Under the pieces are notes generated by a model. That model searched no databases and had not been told where the DNA came from. It saw only the letters and a list, made by a program, of their open reading frames with translations. A program made the position numbers and the translations under genes. A stretch of DNA of 64,000 nucleotides from Cerasicoccus maritimus (GTDB lineage: Bacteria; Verrucomicrobiota; Verrucomicrobiia; Opitutales; Cerasicoccaceae). This document shows positions 24,591 to 32,407 of the stretch, one piece after another. The stretch lies in assembly GCA_031296935.1 (NCBI GenBank), contig JAVDPD010000026.1, forward strand, positions 20,773-84,772, given 5' to 3'. How positions within the stretch are numbered: position 1 is the stretch's first letter; each line of letters opens with the position of its first letter.

Positions 24591-26471
24591 GGCACCCACT
24601 CGGCTTTGCCCGCGTCGAGCGTTTTCCAAACCATTATCAGGCTCTTTGAGTTGCTCGGGATCGATGCCGGCGACTACGTCAGTCCAGCTCATGCCATCTA
24701 CGGGGTCTTCGCTTAAGGGCAGGGGGGTAGCTGAAGCCTCAAAACTGTAAACGCGTATTGGCGAATTGCCCCAGGCGGCCAGCCCAGTGAAGCGTAGTCC
24801 GCGGATGCTCTGTTTGACTGGTAGCACCACAAGGCGGCGGTTGTTGTCGCTAGTTTCGTGCAGGATGTTCCATTTTCCTTCGGTATTCTGGACTTCGATA
24901 CAAAAGGCCTTCACGAGCTGCTTGGGCATGGAGACGGGCCCACGTCCATGTGGGTATAGCACTGGCATTTTCTTGGGGTCGTTTAGATCGCTATCAAAAA
25001 CGAGGCGCGCGCAGTCGACGCTGGTTGGCTGCATGAAGTCGATAGTGATGGTTGCGCCGACAGGGCCTTCCCAAGCGTGGTCGATGTCTTCAATTTGGCG
25101 TTCATGGCCGTCGAGGAGGATACCGGCGTCGGTGTCGTGTGATGCCGAAATGTAGGCTTCTTCCATGATAGGCGAAAACGGCTTGGTCAGACCAGGCAAC
25201 CAGCAATCATCTTCCATCAAGTTGCGCTGTAGTTCTTGAAGATACTCACCTTGGATGTCGCGCGGGAAAATGGATTTCTTGGCGCATAAGGCTGCTGCCG
25301 TTCCTGCCGCCTGCCCCATGATAGAAGTGGTGCCCATGACACGCGTTGAGGACATGGCGCTGTGCGTGGCTGAAATGTTGCGGCCTGCGCAAAGCAGATT
25401 TGGTATGTTGCGTGAATAGAGTGAACGCAGCGGGATGCCATAGGGGGACGGAGCGGGGTGGAAGATGGTGGGTTTTCCTGGGTAGTAAAGACCGGCGGGG
25501 TGGTGGTCGTCCATGCTCCAACCACCGTAGGCAACGATGTCTTCAAAGGGGCCTGCTGCTTCGATGTCGTGCTGGGTCATCAAGTGGTCCCCGATGTAGC
25601 GGCGGTTCTCGCGTTTGCCAGGTACGGCGCCCATCCAGCGAAGGCGCCAATTAATTAGCTTTTCTGCCTGCACGCCGCGATTTTTCATGTAGTCCCAAAC
25701 GCCCCAAGCAACCTTGACGAGTTCGTCGCGGATGCTTTCGGAATCGGCAATGGAGTCTCCCAAGCCGCCGAGTTCAAGCCACCAGAAGTTGTTGCCCAAG
25801 CCATTACCCAAGCGACTGGGCAGGTTGGAGGCGTCGTCGAAATGATACGCCCAGTTTGGGGGAGTAAATGGCTGCGGCTCCGTGGTTTCCTCTAGCTGCA
25901 TGAGGATGGTGTTTCCCATCGTTTTCAGGTCGGCTTGAAGCGGGGCAATCGGTTCACCAAACTCCTCTCGAGCTTCTCGACCAGTGCGGACTTCCGCGCC
26001 GGCCAGGGGCGCAAGAATGGAGTCACCGGAACAATCTATGAAATACTTCGCCTCGATACGGCGCCAAGTCTGCGAGGGCATTTCCCATGCGTCGATGGAC
26101 TTCAGCTGCCCGTTTTCAACGACGGCGTCGTTGCAGGTGCAGTTGAAAAAAGTCGTCAGCCCTGGCGTCATTTTGCCAAATTCAAACAACACCGAATCCC
26201 AGACGTTGTAGAGCCCTTGCGGATTGCGGTGTATGTTGCGCAACTGAATTTCTTCCAAGATGCCGGTTTCCTTCTTGTGCTGACCGTGTGCGCCGCAGAT
26301 CCACATGCGGACTTCTGATGAGGCGTTGCCGCCGAGGACTGGGCGGTCGTGAACGAGAATGACAGAGCTGCCGCGACGCGCTGCTGCGACTGCTGCGATG
26401 AGACCTGCCATGCCACCGCCGACTACACAGATGTCGGCTTGATGTTTTTCAAGAGGGAGTTTGGAATTCAT
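24588..26471 (-). CDS. FAD-dependent oxidoreductase with C-terminal beta-sandwich
   Basis: A 627-residue protein of the FAD_oxidored (PF12831-like) family. The FAD loop is ICVVGGGMAGLIAAVAAARR (residues 14-33), followed by VLGGNASSEVRMWICGAHGQ, typical of this family. The C-terminal ~150 residues (GATITIDFMQPTSVDCARLV, IRGLRFTGLAAWGNSPIRVY) look like a discoidin/F5-F8-type beta sandwich. Such proteins are common in Verrucomicrobiota and Planctomycetota and are thought to oxidise sugars or sulphated glycan parts, without proof here. It is divergent from a ribokinase gene over a 156-bp gap. Its TAG stop lies at the edge of element copy B, so the native C-terminus is unchanged only if TAG stood there before. 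Confidence 0.75.
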   Translation of the reverse strand: MNSKLPLEKHQADICVVGGGMAGLIAAVAAARRGSSVILVHDRPVLGGNASSEVRMWICGAHGQHKKETGILEEIQLRNIHRNPQGLYNVWDSVLFEFGKMTPGLTTFFNCTCNDAVVENGQLKSIDAWEMPSQTWRRIEAKYFIDCSGDSILAPLAGAEVRTGREAREEFGEPIAPLQADLKTMGNTILMQLEETTEPQPFTPPNWAYHFDDASNLPSRLGNGLGNNFWWLELGGLGDSIADSESIRDELVKVAWGVWDYMKNRGVQAEKLINWRLRWMGAVPGKRENRRYIGDHLMTQHDIEAAGPFEDIVAYGGWSMDDHHPAGLYYPGKPTIFHPAPSPYGIPLRSLYSRNIPNLLCAGRNISATHSAMSSTRVMGTTSIMGQAAGTAAALCAKKSIFPRDIQGEYLQELQRNLMEDDCWLPGLTKPFSPIMEEAYISASHDTDAGILLDGHERQIEDIDHAWEGPVGATITIDFMQPTSVDCARLVFDSDLNDPKKMPVLYPHGRGPVSMPKQLVKAFCIEVQNTEGKWNILHETSDNNRRLVVLPVKQSIRGLRFTGLAAWGNSPIRVYSFEASATPLPLSEDPVDGMSWTDVVAGIDPEQLKEPDNGLENARRGQSRVGA

Positions 26472-26531
26472 GATGATGTATGACTGTCACGCATTTGGCA
26501 AATTTCGTAAAATACAAACTCTGTTCAATTG

Positions 26532-26547
26532 ACTGAATGCGTTCAGT
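26532..26547. promoter_or_regulatory. Palindromic operator candidate
   Basis: ACTGAA-TGCG-TTCAGT is a 16-base inverted repeat with 6-bp perfect arms in the gap between the divergent oxidoreductase and ribokinase genes. Its position suits a repressor that controls both, but no regulator gene is adjacent. Confidence 0.4.
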
Positions 26548-26627
26548 TTGTGCGCTTGTTGACATGCCGATGTTGCGGTTGACGCTTCCAGATCGCCATC
26601 GCTGCGTTGCTCGTTCTAGGATTAGGC

Positions 26628-27500
26628 ATGTCTCGTATTCTGAATCTTGGATCCATCAACATCGATCATGTCTATTCAGTGGACCATTTTGTTCGCCCGG
26701 GAGAAACGCTAGCTAGCCTGCAATATTCTGTGTTTGCAGGTGGCAAGGGCTTCAATCAGTCGGTCGCGTTGGCGCGGGCAGGTGCTGCGGTGGCGCATTT
26801 GGGCGCAGTGGGCGCAGATGGCCTTTGGCTTACTCAGCGCCTAGCATCTGAGGGCGTCGACTTGAGCTCCGTGGCTCAGGTTGGCGCAGCCACGGGCCAC
26901 GCGATGATTCAAGTGTCAGCTTCAGGCGAGAACGCCATTGTTCTGCATGCAGGCGCAAACCATGCATTGAGCGCGCAAGCAATCGAGCGCGCGATGGATG
27001 GTTTTGGACCAGACGACTGGCTACTGACACAAAACGAAACCAATGGCATTGCCGAAGCGATGAAACTGGCCAAGGCGAGGGGAATGAAAATCGCCTTTAA
27101 CCCTGCTCCTATGACGGATGCTGTGCAGGGTTTCCCCTTGGAGATGGTTGACCTTTTTATCGTCAATGAAACTGAAGCTGAGGCGCTGGCTGGCGCTTCG
27201 ATTGAGATGGCTGGAGAGGCGCTGTGCGCTTGTTATCCGCAAGCAGCCGTCTTACTGACGTTGGGTGCCGAGGGTGCCGTGTATTTCAAAGACAGTGAGC
27301 GCCATTTCCAATCGGCTGAGCGTGTGGAGGCCATCGATACTACGGCGGCAGGTGATACTTTTATCGGGTATTTTCTAGCCTCACTTTTGGCAAGAGATGA
27401 CGGCGTTGAAGAGTCTCTGGCCTTGGCTTGCCGGGCGGCAGGCATTGCGGTGACGCGTCTTGGCGCATCAGACTCGATTCCACGCAGGGATGAGCTGTGA
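26628..27500 (+). CDS. Ribokinase/PfkB-family sugar kinase
   Basis: A 290-residue kinase. The N-terminal signature is VFAGGKGFNQSVALARAGAA (family motif 1) and the C-terminal signature is AIDTTAAGDTFIGYFLASLL, with the catalytic Asp in AAGD. SINIDHVY near the start is the sugar-binding strand. The best match is ribokinase (D-ribose to ribose 5-phosphate), although other PfkB substrates are possible. The ATG at 26628 is chosen. The divergent FAD oxidoreductase suggests a shared carbohydrate pathway. Confidence 0.85.
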   Translation: MSRILNLGSINIDHVYSVDHFVRPGETLASLQYSVFAGGKGFNQSVALARAGAAVAHLGAVGADGLWLTQRLASEGVDLSSVAQVGAATGHAMIQVSASGENAIVLHAGANHALSAQAIERAMDGFGPDDWLLTQNETNGIAEAMKLAKARGMKIAFNPAPMTDAVQGFPLEMVDLFIVNETEAEALAGASIEMAGEALCACYPQAAVLLTLGAEGAVYFKDSERHFQSAERVEAIDTTAAGDTFIGYFLASLLARDDGVEESLALACRAAGIAVTRLGASDSIPRRDEL

Positions 27501-27817
27501 ATACCGGGCTACGGTGGCTTTCGTGTGATCCATTGATTGCGTCTAAAACTCAGTTGAGCTTAGTCGGAGAGCGGCTTTGATGTCGAATTTCCGCAGCTTT
27601 ACCACGACGAAACGGTTTTCGCCTCGATTCAGAAGCTGAAATTTCACCTCTCAAAATACATCTCACCGACTTGCTTAGACTGTTTAGACACCCTCTTAGG
27701 GCAGAGGTGAAAGGGTGCGCAGAAGTTAATCAGTGAAATTCCGGAGGAAGTGTGACATTTTTGAACCGTTTTTTGCTTGCCAGCCTAGGGGTCACGGCGC
27801 ATCCCTTGGCCCCTTAC
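27501..27817. other. Intergenic leader region upstream of fabG
   Basis: A 317-base gap. It has a perfect 10-bp inverted repeat, TTTCACCTCT (27642-27651) and AGAGGTGAAA (27703-27712), separated by 51 bases, which could form a long-loop hairpin in the fabG leader. On the minus strand at 27543-27647 a 34-codon frame with a GTG start reads MKFQLLNRGENRFVVVKL then RKFDIKAALRLSSTEF; it may be a gene remnant. A fairly purine-rich GGAGGAAG lies at 27743-27750, 70 bases before fabG. Confidence 0.35.
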
Positions 27818-28564
27818 ATGAAACTCACCTTCGACAACAAGATTGCTCTGGTGACGGGCGCAGGCCGAGGAATCGGCCGAGCCATCGCCGAAAGCCTCGC
27901 GGCCGAAGGCGTCCACGTCATCTGTGTTAGCCGTAGCGAAAGCTCCTGTGGTTCCGCCGCAGAAGCCATCCGCTCTAACGGTGGTTCGGCTGAAGCCCTC
28001 GCGGTAGACGTTGGCGACTCCGCCGCTGTTTCCGCTGCCTGCGAAAAGCTCCTCAAGGAACACGAGAATATCGACATCCTCGTGAACAACGCCGGCATCA
28101 CCAAGGACATGCTCCTCCTGCGCATGACCGACGAAGACTGGCTGGACGTCATCAACACCAACCTCTCCTCCTGCTTCTACTGGACCAAGGGCATCCTCCG
28201 CCCGATGACCCGTAAGCGCTGGGGCCGCATCATTAATATTTCCTCCGTAGTTGGCATTATTGGCAACCCGGGACAGACCAATTATGGCGCCGCCAAGGCC
28301 GGCATGATTGGCTTCACCAAGTCCACGGCGCGCGAAATTGCTTCCCGCGGAATCACCTGCAACGTCGTTGCGCCCGGCTTTATCGAGACGGACATGACGG
28401 CAGAGCTCAATGACACCATCAAAACTGAAGCCACGAAAGTCATCCCGCTCAAGCGTTTTGGCCAAGTAGCTGATATCTCTAACATGGTCACGTACCTCGC
28501 CAGCGAAGAGGCCGGTTATATCACCGGGCAAACTTTTTCGGTTGACGGCGGCATGGCGATGTAA
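27818..28564 (+). CDS. fabG: 3-oxoacyl-[ACP] reductase
   Basis: A 248-residue short-chain dehydrogenase/reductase that reduces 3-oxoacyl-ACP with NADPH in fatty-acid elongation. It has the cofactor loop TGAGRGIG, NNAGITKD, the catalytic Ser in NISSVVG and the Tyr-X3-Lys in NYGAAKAG. The C-terminus VDGGMAM is typical. The ATG at 27818 is chosen; an upstream in-frame frame is not FabG-like. It is followed by acpP (36 bases) and fabF, the usual cluster order. Confidence 0.95.
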   Translation: MKLTFDNKIALVTGAGRGIGRAIAESLAAEGVHVICVSRSESSCGSAAEAIRSNGGSAEALAVDVGDSAAVSAACEKLLKEHENIDILVNNAGITKDMLLLRMTDEDWLDVINTNLSSCFYWTKGILRPMTRKRWGRIINISSVVGIIGNPGQTNYGAAKAGMIGFTKSTAREIASRGITCNVVAPGFIETDMTAELNDTIKTEATKVIPLKRFGQVADISNMVTYLASEEAGYITGQTFSVDGGMAM

Positions 28565-28600
28565 ACAACTTTCCTTTTTAATCCATACACCTCCCGAAAT

Positions 28601-28858
28601 ATGTCGGACAAAAGCATCGAAGATCGCGTAAAAGAAATCATTGTTAACCAGCTCAACGTAAACGAAGAGCAGGTAACCCCCGAAGCGTCCTTTTTGGATG
28701 ATCTCGGCGCCGACTCGCTTGACCTCGTCGAGCTTGTAATGGCCTTTGAAGAAGAGTTTAAGGATGAGATTCAGGGCGAAATCCCCGAGTCGGATTCTGA
28801 GAAGCTGCAGACCGTCGGAGACGTTGTCAGCTACATCAAGGAAAAGTCCGCTAGCTAA
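28601..28858 (+). CDS. acpP: Acyl carrier protein
   Basis: An 85-residue acidic helical protein with the phosphopantetheine attachment site [18 protein letters not shown], where the Ser in DSL carries the prosthetic group. It starts [20 protein letters not shown]. It carries the growing acyl chains and is slightly longer than the common 78 residues, with a C-terminal tail YIKEKSAS. It lies between fabG and fabF, and a terminator-like hairpin follows it at 28876. Confidence 0.97.
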   Translation: MSDKSIEDRVKEIIVNQLNVNEEQVTPEASFLDDLGADSLDLVELVMAFEEEFKDEIQGEIPESDSEKLQTVGDVVSYIKEKSAS

Positions 28859-28875
28859 TTAGTTTTTTTCTGAAT

Positions 28876-28910
28876 GGGCGGTCGCAACAACGGCCGCCCT
28901 TTCTTTTTAT
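28876..28910 (+). terminator. Intrinsic terminator between acpP and fabF
   Basis: GGGCGG, a 12-base loop and CCGCCC, followed by TTTCTTTTT. The T tract ends only 6 bases before the fabF ATG, where a ribosome-binding site should be, and none is seen. It probably lowers fabF expression relative to acpP. Confidence 0.7.
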
Positions 28911-28915
28911 ACTGC

Positions 28916-30178
28916 ATGAGTGACCCAAGCTCCAAGCCGAAGGTTGTTGTTACTGGCATAGGCGTAGTCCATGCCCTGGGCAACACGACTGATGAATTCT
29001 GGGCCGGCATCACCGCTGGTCGTAGTGGCATTCGCCGACTCGAATCCTTCGACCCAACGGATTTTGCCTGCAAGATTGGCGCGGAAATCGTCGATTACGA
29101 CCCCGTGCCACACTTCAACGTGCCCAAGGACGTCAAGCGCAACGACCGCTACGTCCACTATTCAATGGGCGCCAGCAAGCAGGCCATTGCCGACGCCAAG
29201 CTCGACATGGAATCGGAAGACCCGTATCGCGTCGGCGTGCTGATTGGCTCCGGCATCGGTGGTCTGGAAACCGTGCAGGATCAAGCCTGGCGCTTGAAAG
29301 AGTTTGGTCCCCGCAAGGTGTCGCCATTCATGATTCCCTCGCTGATTGCCAACATCGCTTCTGGCGTCCTGGCAATCGACATCAAGGCGAAGGGCCCGAA
29401 TTTCGGTGTCGTGAGCGCTTGCTCCACGGCCACCCATGCTCTGGGTGAAGCCGCCCACATGATCATGCGCGGTGACGCCGATGTTATGATCGCTGGCGGT
29501 TCCGAAGCGGCCATCACGCAGGTTGGCTTTGCCGGCTTCTGTAGCATGAAGGCCATGAGCACCAATTTCAACGACGACCCGACTAAGGCATCCCGCCCGT
29601 TCGACGCGCAGCGCGACGGCTTCGTCATGGGCGATGGTGCTGGCGTTCTGGTCCTCGAGTCCGAGGAGCACGCCAAGGCCCGTGGTGCGAAGATCTACTG
29701 CGAGCTTTCCGGTTACGCAGCGACTTGCGACGCCTACCACATCACTAGCCCGGACGTCGAAGGCGAGGGCTTAGCCCGCGCGTTGAACCGCGCCTTGGAT
29801 ATGTCTGGCTTTAAGCCGGAGCAGGTGGACTACATCAACGCCCACGGCACCTCCACGCCCTACAACGACAAATTTGAGACCAAGGCCATTAAGAAGGTCT
29901 TTGGCGACTACGCCTACAAGCTGCCCGTCAGCAGCACCAAGGGCATGACTGGACACCTCCTGGGCGCCGCTGGTGGCATCGAGGCGGCCATCCTCGCCAA
30001 GGTCATTGAAACCGGCATCATTCCGCCGACGATCAACTACGAGAATCCAGACCCAGATTGCGATCTCGACTACGTGCCGAACCAGGCCCGCGAAGGTCAG
30101 AAGGTGGATGTCGCGATGAGCAATAACCTCGGCTTCGGTGGCCACAACGCCACGATTGTATTCAATCGCGCCAGCTAA
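28916..30178 (+). CDS. fabF: 3-oxoacyl-[ACP] synthase II
   Basis: A 420-residue condensing enzyme that adds malonyl units to acyl-ACP. Its active-site Cys is in VVSACSTATHALGEA, the first His in NAHGTSTPYND, and the Lys/second His in STKGMTGHLLGAAGG. It begins MSDPSSKPKVVVTGIGVVHA and is of typical length. The ATG at 28916 follows the acpP terminator hairpin and lacks a clear Shine-Dalgarno sequence. The enzyme is the cluster's last gene and ends before another terminator. Confidence 0.97.
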   Translation: MSDPSSKPKVVVTGIGVVHALGNTTDEFWAGITAGRSGIRRLESFDPTDFACKIGAEIVDYDPVPHFNVPKDVKRNDRYVHYSMGASKQAIADAKLDMESEDPYRVGVLIGSGIGGLETVQDQAWRLKEFGPRKVSPFMIPSLIANIASGVLAIDIKAKGPNFGVVSACSTATHALGEAAHMIMRGDADVMIAGGSEAAITQVGFAGFCSMKAMSTNFNDDPTKASRPFDAQRDGFVMGDGAGVLVLESEEHAKARGAKIYCELSGYAATCDAYHITSPDVEGEGLARALNRALDMSGFKPEQVDYINAHGTSTPYNDKFETKAIKKVFGDYAYKLPVSSTKGMTGHLLGAAGGIEAAILAKVIETGIIPPTINYENPDPDCDLDYVPNQAREGQKVDVAMSNNLGFGGHNATIVFNRAS

Positions 30179-30204
30179 CCGTTCTCAATAAGCTTTCTGA
30201 TGCC

Positions 30205-30240
30205 AAGGCGTCCGCAATCCCTGCGGGCGCCTTTGTTTTT
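30205..30240 (+). terminator. Intrinsic terminator of fabF
   Basis: AAGGCGTCCGCA, a short loop, then TGCGGGCGCCTTTGTTTTT. A stem of about 12 bp with mismatches and a T-rich tail, 27 bases after the fabF stop. Confidence 0.85.
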
Positions 30241-30445
30241 ACGGAATTAGCACTTAGTTGCGTCTAGCTTTAGTCGATTAGATCCTGGCATGATTCTCAT
30301 TAATCGAAGTTGCCAAGGAACAAAAAATTCCCATTGTATTCTATCTTGTAAGGCAGCGTTATCCTGAGTTTTTCCTGCTAGCGAATCATCCGCGAAGCCG
30401 CATTTAGGCAGCGCGTTCAGACATCCGAAACACCCTAATACATTT

Positions 30446-31579
30446 ATGTTCAAGCACATCCCTTTCGACCGCGTAGAGTGGATTACCTTCTTTTTCCTCT
30501 TTGGAACATTGTTTGCCTCGCTCACGGTCGTGCCCTGGTATCTTTTTACCCACGACATTGGCTGGTTCCAAATAGGTCTGTTCTTCTTCTATTGCTGCGC
30601 GACCGGCATTAGCATTACCCTCGGCTACCACCGCCTTTTTTCGCACATTTCATTCAAGGCCAAGTGGCCGGTCCGTCTGTTTGTAACGCTCTTTGGTGCC
30701 GCCGCCTTTGAGAACTCCGTCTTCGACTGGTGCAGCGATCACCGCCGTCACCACAAGCATGTCGACCACGATGACGACCCCTACAACATCAACAACGGCT
30801 TTTTCTACGCCCACATGGGTTGGCTGCTTTTCAAGCTCAAGCCTGAGCCACCGCAGGACAATATCAACGACCTGCGCAAGGACCCGATGCTCGTTTGGCA
30901 GCACAAATACGTGCACCTGATTGCCATGTTCATGAGCTTTGTCGTCCCGGCGGCCATAGGCTATCTCTACAACGGTGGTGAGGGCGCGATGACCGCATTC
31001 CTGCTGTCGGGCGTTTTGCGCGTGGTGGTCGTCCAGCATGCGACGTTCTTCATCAACTCCGCCTGCCACTGCGTGGGCAACCAGCCTTACTCGTCCAAGC
31101 ACAGCGCGCGCGACAGCTGGCTGATGGCTATCTTCACCTTTGGCGAGGGTTACCACAATTACCACCACGAGTTTCAGCACGACTACCGTAACGGGGTGAA
31201 GCCCTGGCAGTTCGACCCGACGAAGTGGTCCATCTGGGCGCTGTCCAAAGTCGGCTTGACCTCCAACCTCCGCACCGTGTCCGACGCAAAGATCCTCCTG
31301 GCTGAGCTGACCGAAGCCCGCCGCCGCATTCAAAACGGCTTGGATCCCTACATCAAGACTCCGGCCATGCGCGAGCAATTGACCCACGGTGTGCAGCTAA
31401 CCCTCGACCGACTCCACGAGGCTCAGGAAGAGCTGGCCACTCGCTACTATCAAGTCGAGAAAAGCGTCCGTGACCGTGTCGAGCTTTCAAAGGGCAAGGT
31501 CAATCAATGGCGTCGCGAGCTCAAAGACACGTTGGATCATCTGGACCGCTTGCCTGGGCTCCAGCCTATAGCCATCTAA
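30446..31579 (+). CDS. Acyl-CoA/acyl-lipid desaturase
   Basis: A 377-residue membrane di-iron desaturase that puts a double bond in fatty acids. The histidine boxes are HRLFSH, HRRHHKH and EGYHNYHHEF, the set of delta-9 stearoyl-CoA desaturase-like enzymes. About four membrane helices are visible. A C-terminal extension of roughly 110 residues (about 265-377) is helical and Arg/Glu-rich (EARRRIQNGLDPYIKTPAMR, VEKSVRDRVELSKGKVNQW) and is longer than in many family members. It follows fabF after a terminator, so it has its own promoter; it suggests membrane-fluidity control. Confidence 0.9.
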   Translation: MFKHIPFDRVEWITFFFLFGTLFASLTVVPWYLFTHDIGWFQIGLFFFYCCATGISITLGYHRLFSHISFKAKWPVRLFVTLFGAAAFENSVFDWCSDHRRHHKHVDHDDDPYNINNGFFYAHMGWLLFKLKPEPPQDNINDLRKDPMLVWQHKYVHLIAMFMSFVVPAAIGYLYNGGEGAMTAFLLSGVLRVVVVQHATFFINSACHCVGNQPYSSKHSARDSWLMAIFTFGEGYHNYHHEFQHDYRNGVKPWQFDPTKWSIWALSKVGLTSNLRTVSDAKILLAELTEARRRIQNGLDPYIKTPAMREQLTHGVQLTLDRLHEAQEELATRYYQVEKSVRDRVELSKGKVNQWRRELKDTLDHLDRLPGLQPIAI

Positions 31580-31594
31580 ATTTTCCCAACAACT

Positions 31595-31732
31595 GTTTCA
31601 AAAAGCCAACGCTGCTCGCGTGGAAAACCACTCGGTTACTGGCTTGAGTCAGATTGGAAGTAATTACGTTGTATTTCAATCTTATCCCCACCTGATCGGC
31701 CAGGCAAAATGAAAAGTGCTCCAGCACTTCGT
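31595..31732. mobile_element. MITE-like element, copy C (truncated)
   Basis: Shares with copy B the blocks AAAGCCAACG, CGGTTACTGGCTTG, CAGATTGGAAG, ATTTCAATC, TCCCCACCTGAT and CGGCCAGG, and ends AAATGAAAAGTGCTCCAG. The outer end is CCAG instead of CTAG, so the TA edge has decayed. The left terminal repeat is lost. Non-coding, in a gap downstream of the desaturase gene. Confidence 0.6.
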
Positions 31733-31811
31733 TGCCGGTGAGTGGGCGGGTAGGGGCTATGTTCTTTGTCAGGTGAAAATGTGTCGCCCCTCAGCCTTGC
31801 ACTGAAGGCAC

Positions 31812-32270
31812 CTAACGGCTGGTTTGGGCGTTGGGGAATTCGATAAAGACCAGGCGGCTCGTAGAGGCACTGGGGATACCAGATGGCGTTTCCGGGTAGA
31901 TGGACACATGTATTTCTCCATGACGCTCAATTTGGCGTCTAAGCGTAAATGTTCCTTTCCCAGTGTTGATCGGGATGATTTCACCTGCCTGCCAAACGTG
32001 CTTACCTCCCTTTTCACGGGATGAAATCGACAAGCCCAGTCGCGCATGTTTCACGGACCCCAAAACATAGTTGCCGGTGATTTCAATAATACTGCCGATA
32101 GCGAGTTCCTCGCCATTGATGACTCGAGCCGTCTTGACCTCCAATCTGTCTTGGGGTGCATGCTCATAAATTAAAATATCGATGGGCAGGGAGGTTTCGG
32201 CATGGGCAAAACACGCTAGCGCCATCGCTCCGAAACAACAAAGCATCCATGTGGCCAGTTGTGTGAACAT
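31812..32270 (-). CDS. Exported protein of unknown function
   Basis: A 152-residue protein with a signal peptide (MFTQLATWMLCCFGAMALAC, then FAHA). The mature part is a likely beta domain, with VINGEELAIGSIIEITGNYV, SVKHARLGLSISSREKGGKH and FTLRRQIERHGEIHVSIYPE. I do not recognise it. It reads like a small immunoglobulin-type or adhesin-type domain, but that is only an impression. It is a stand-alone gene, upstream of the OPT transporter gene on the same strand in the opposite order of reading. Confidence 0.5.
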   Translation of the reverse strand: MFTQLATWMLCCFGAMALACFAHAETSLPIDILIYEHAPQDRLEVKTARVINGEELAIGSIIEITGNYVLGSVKHARLGLSISSREKGGKHVWQAGEIIPINTGKGTFTLRRQIERHGEIHVSIYPETPSGIPSASTSRLVFIEFPNAQTSR

Positions 32271-32407
32271 AACTTTTTATAACCGATTATCGTTCGCATG
32301 GAAAGCCATAATTTGCCATGCCACCAATTACCTGTTCAAGCTGTTTGGCCTGCGAACGTCTATGAATGGCGACGGCAAGCTATTCTATCGGTCCAGCGGG
32401 ACGCTGG

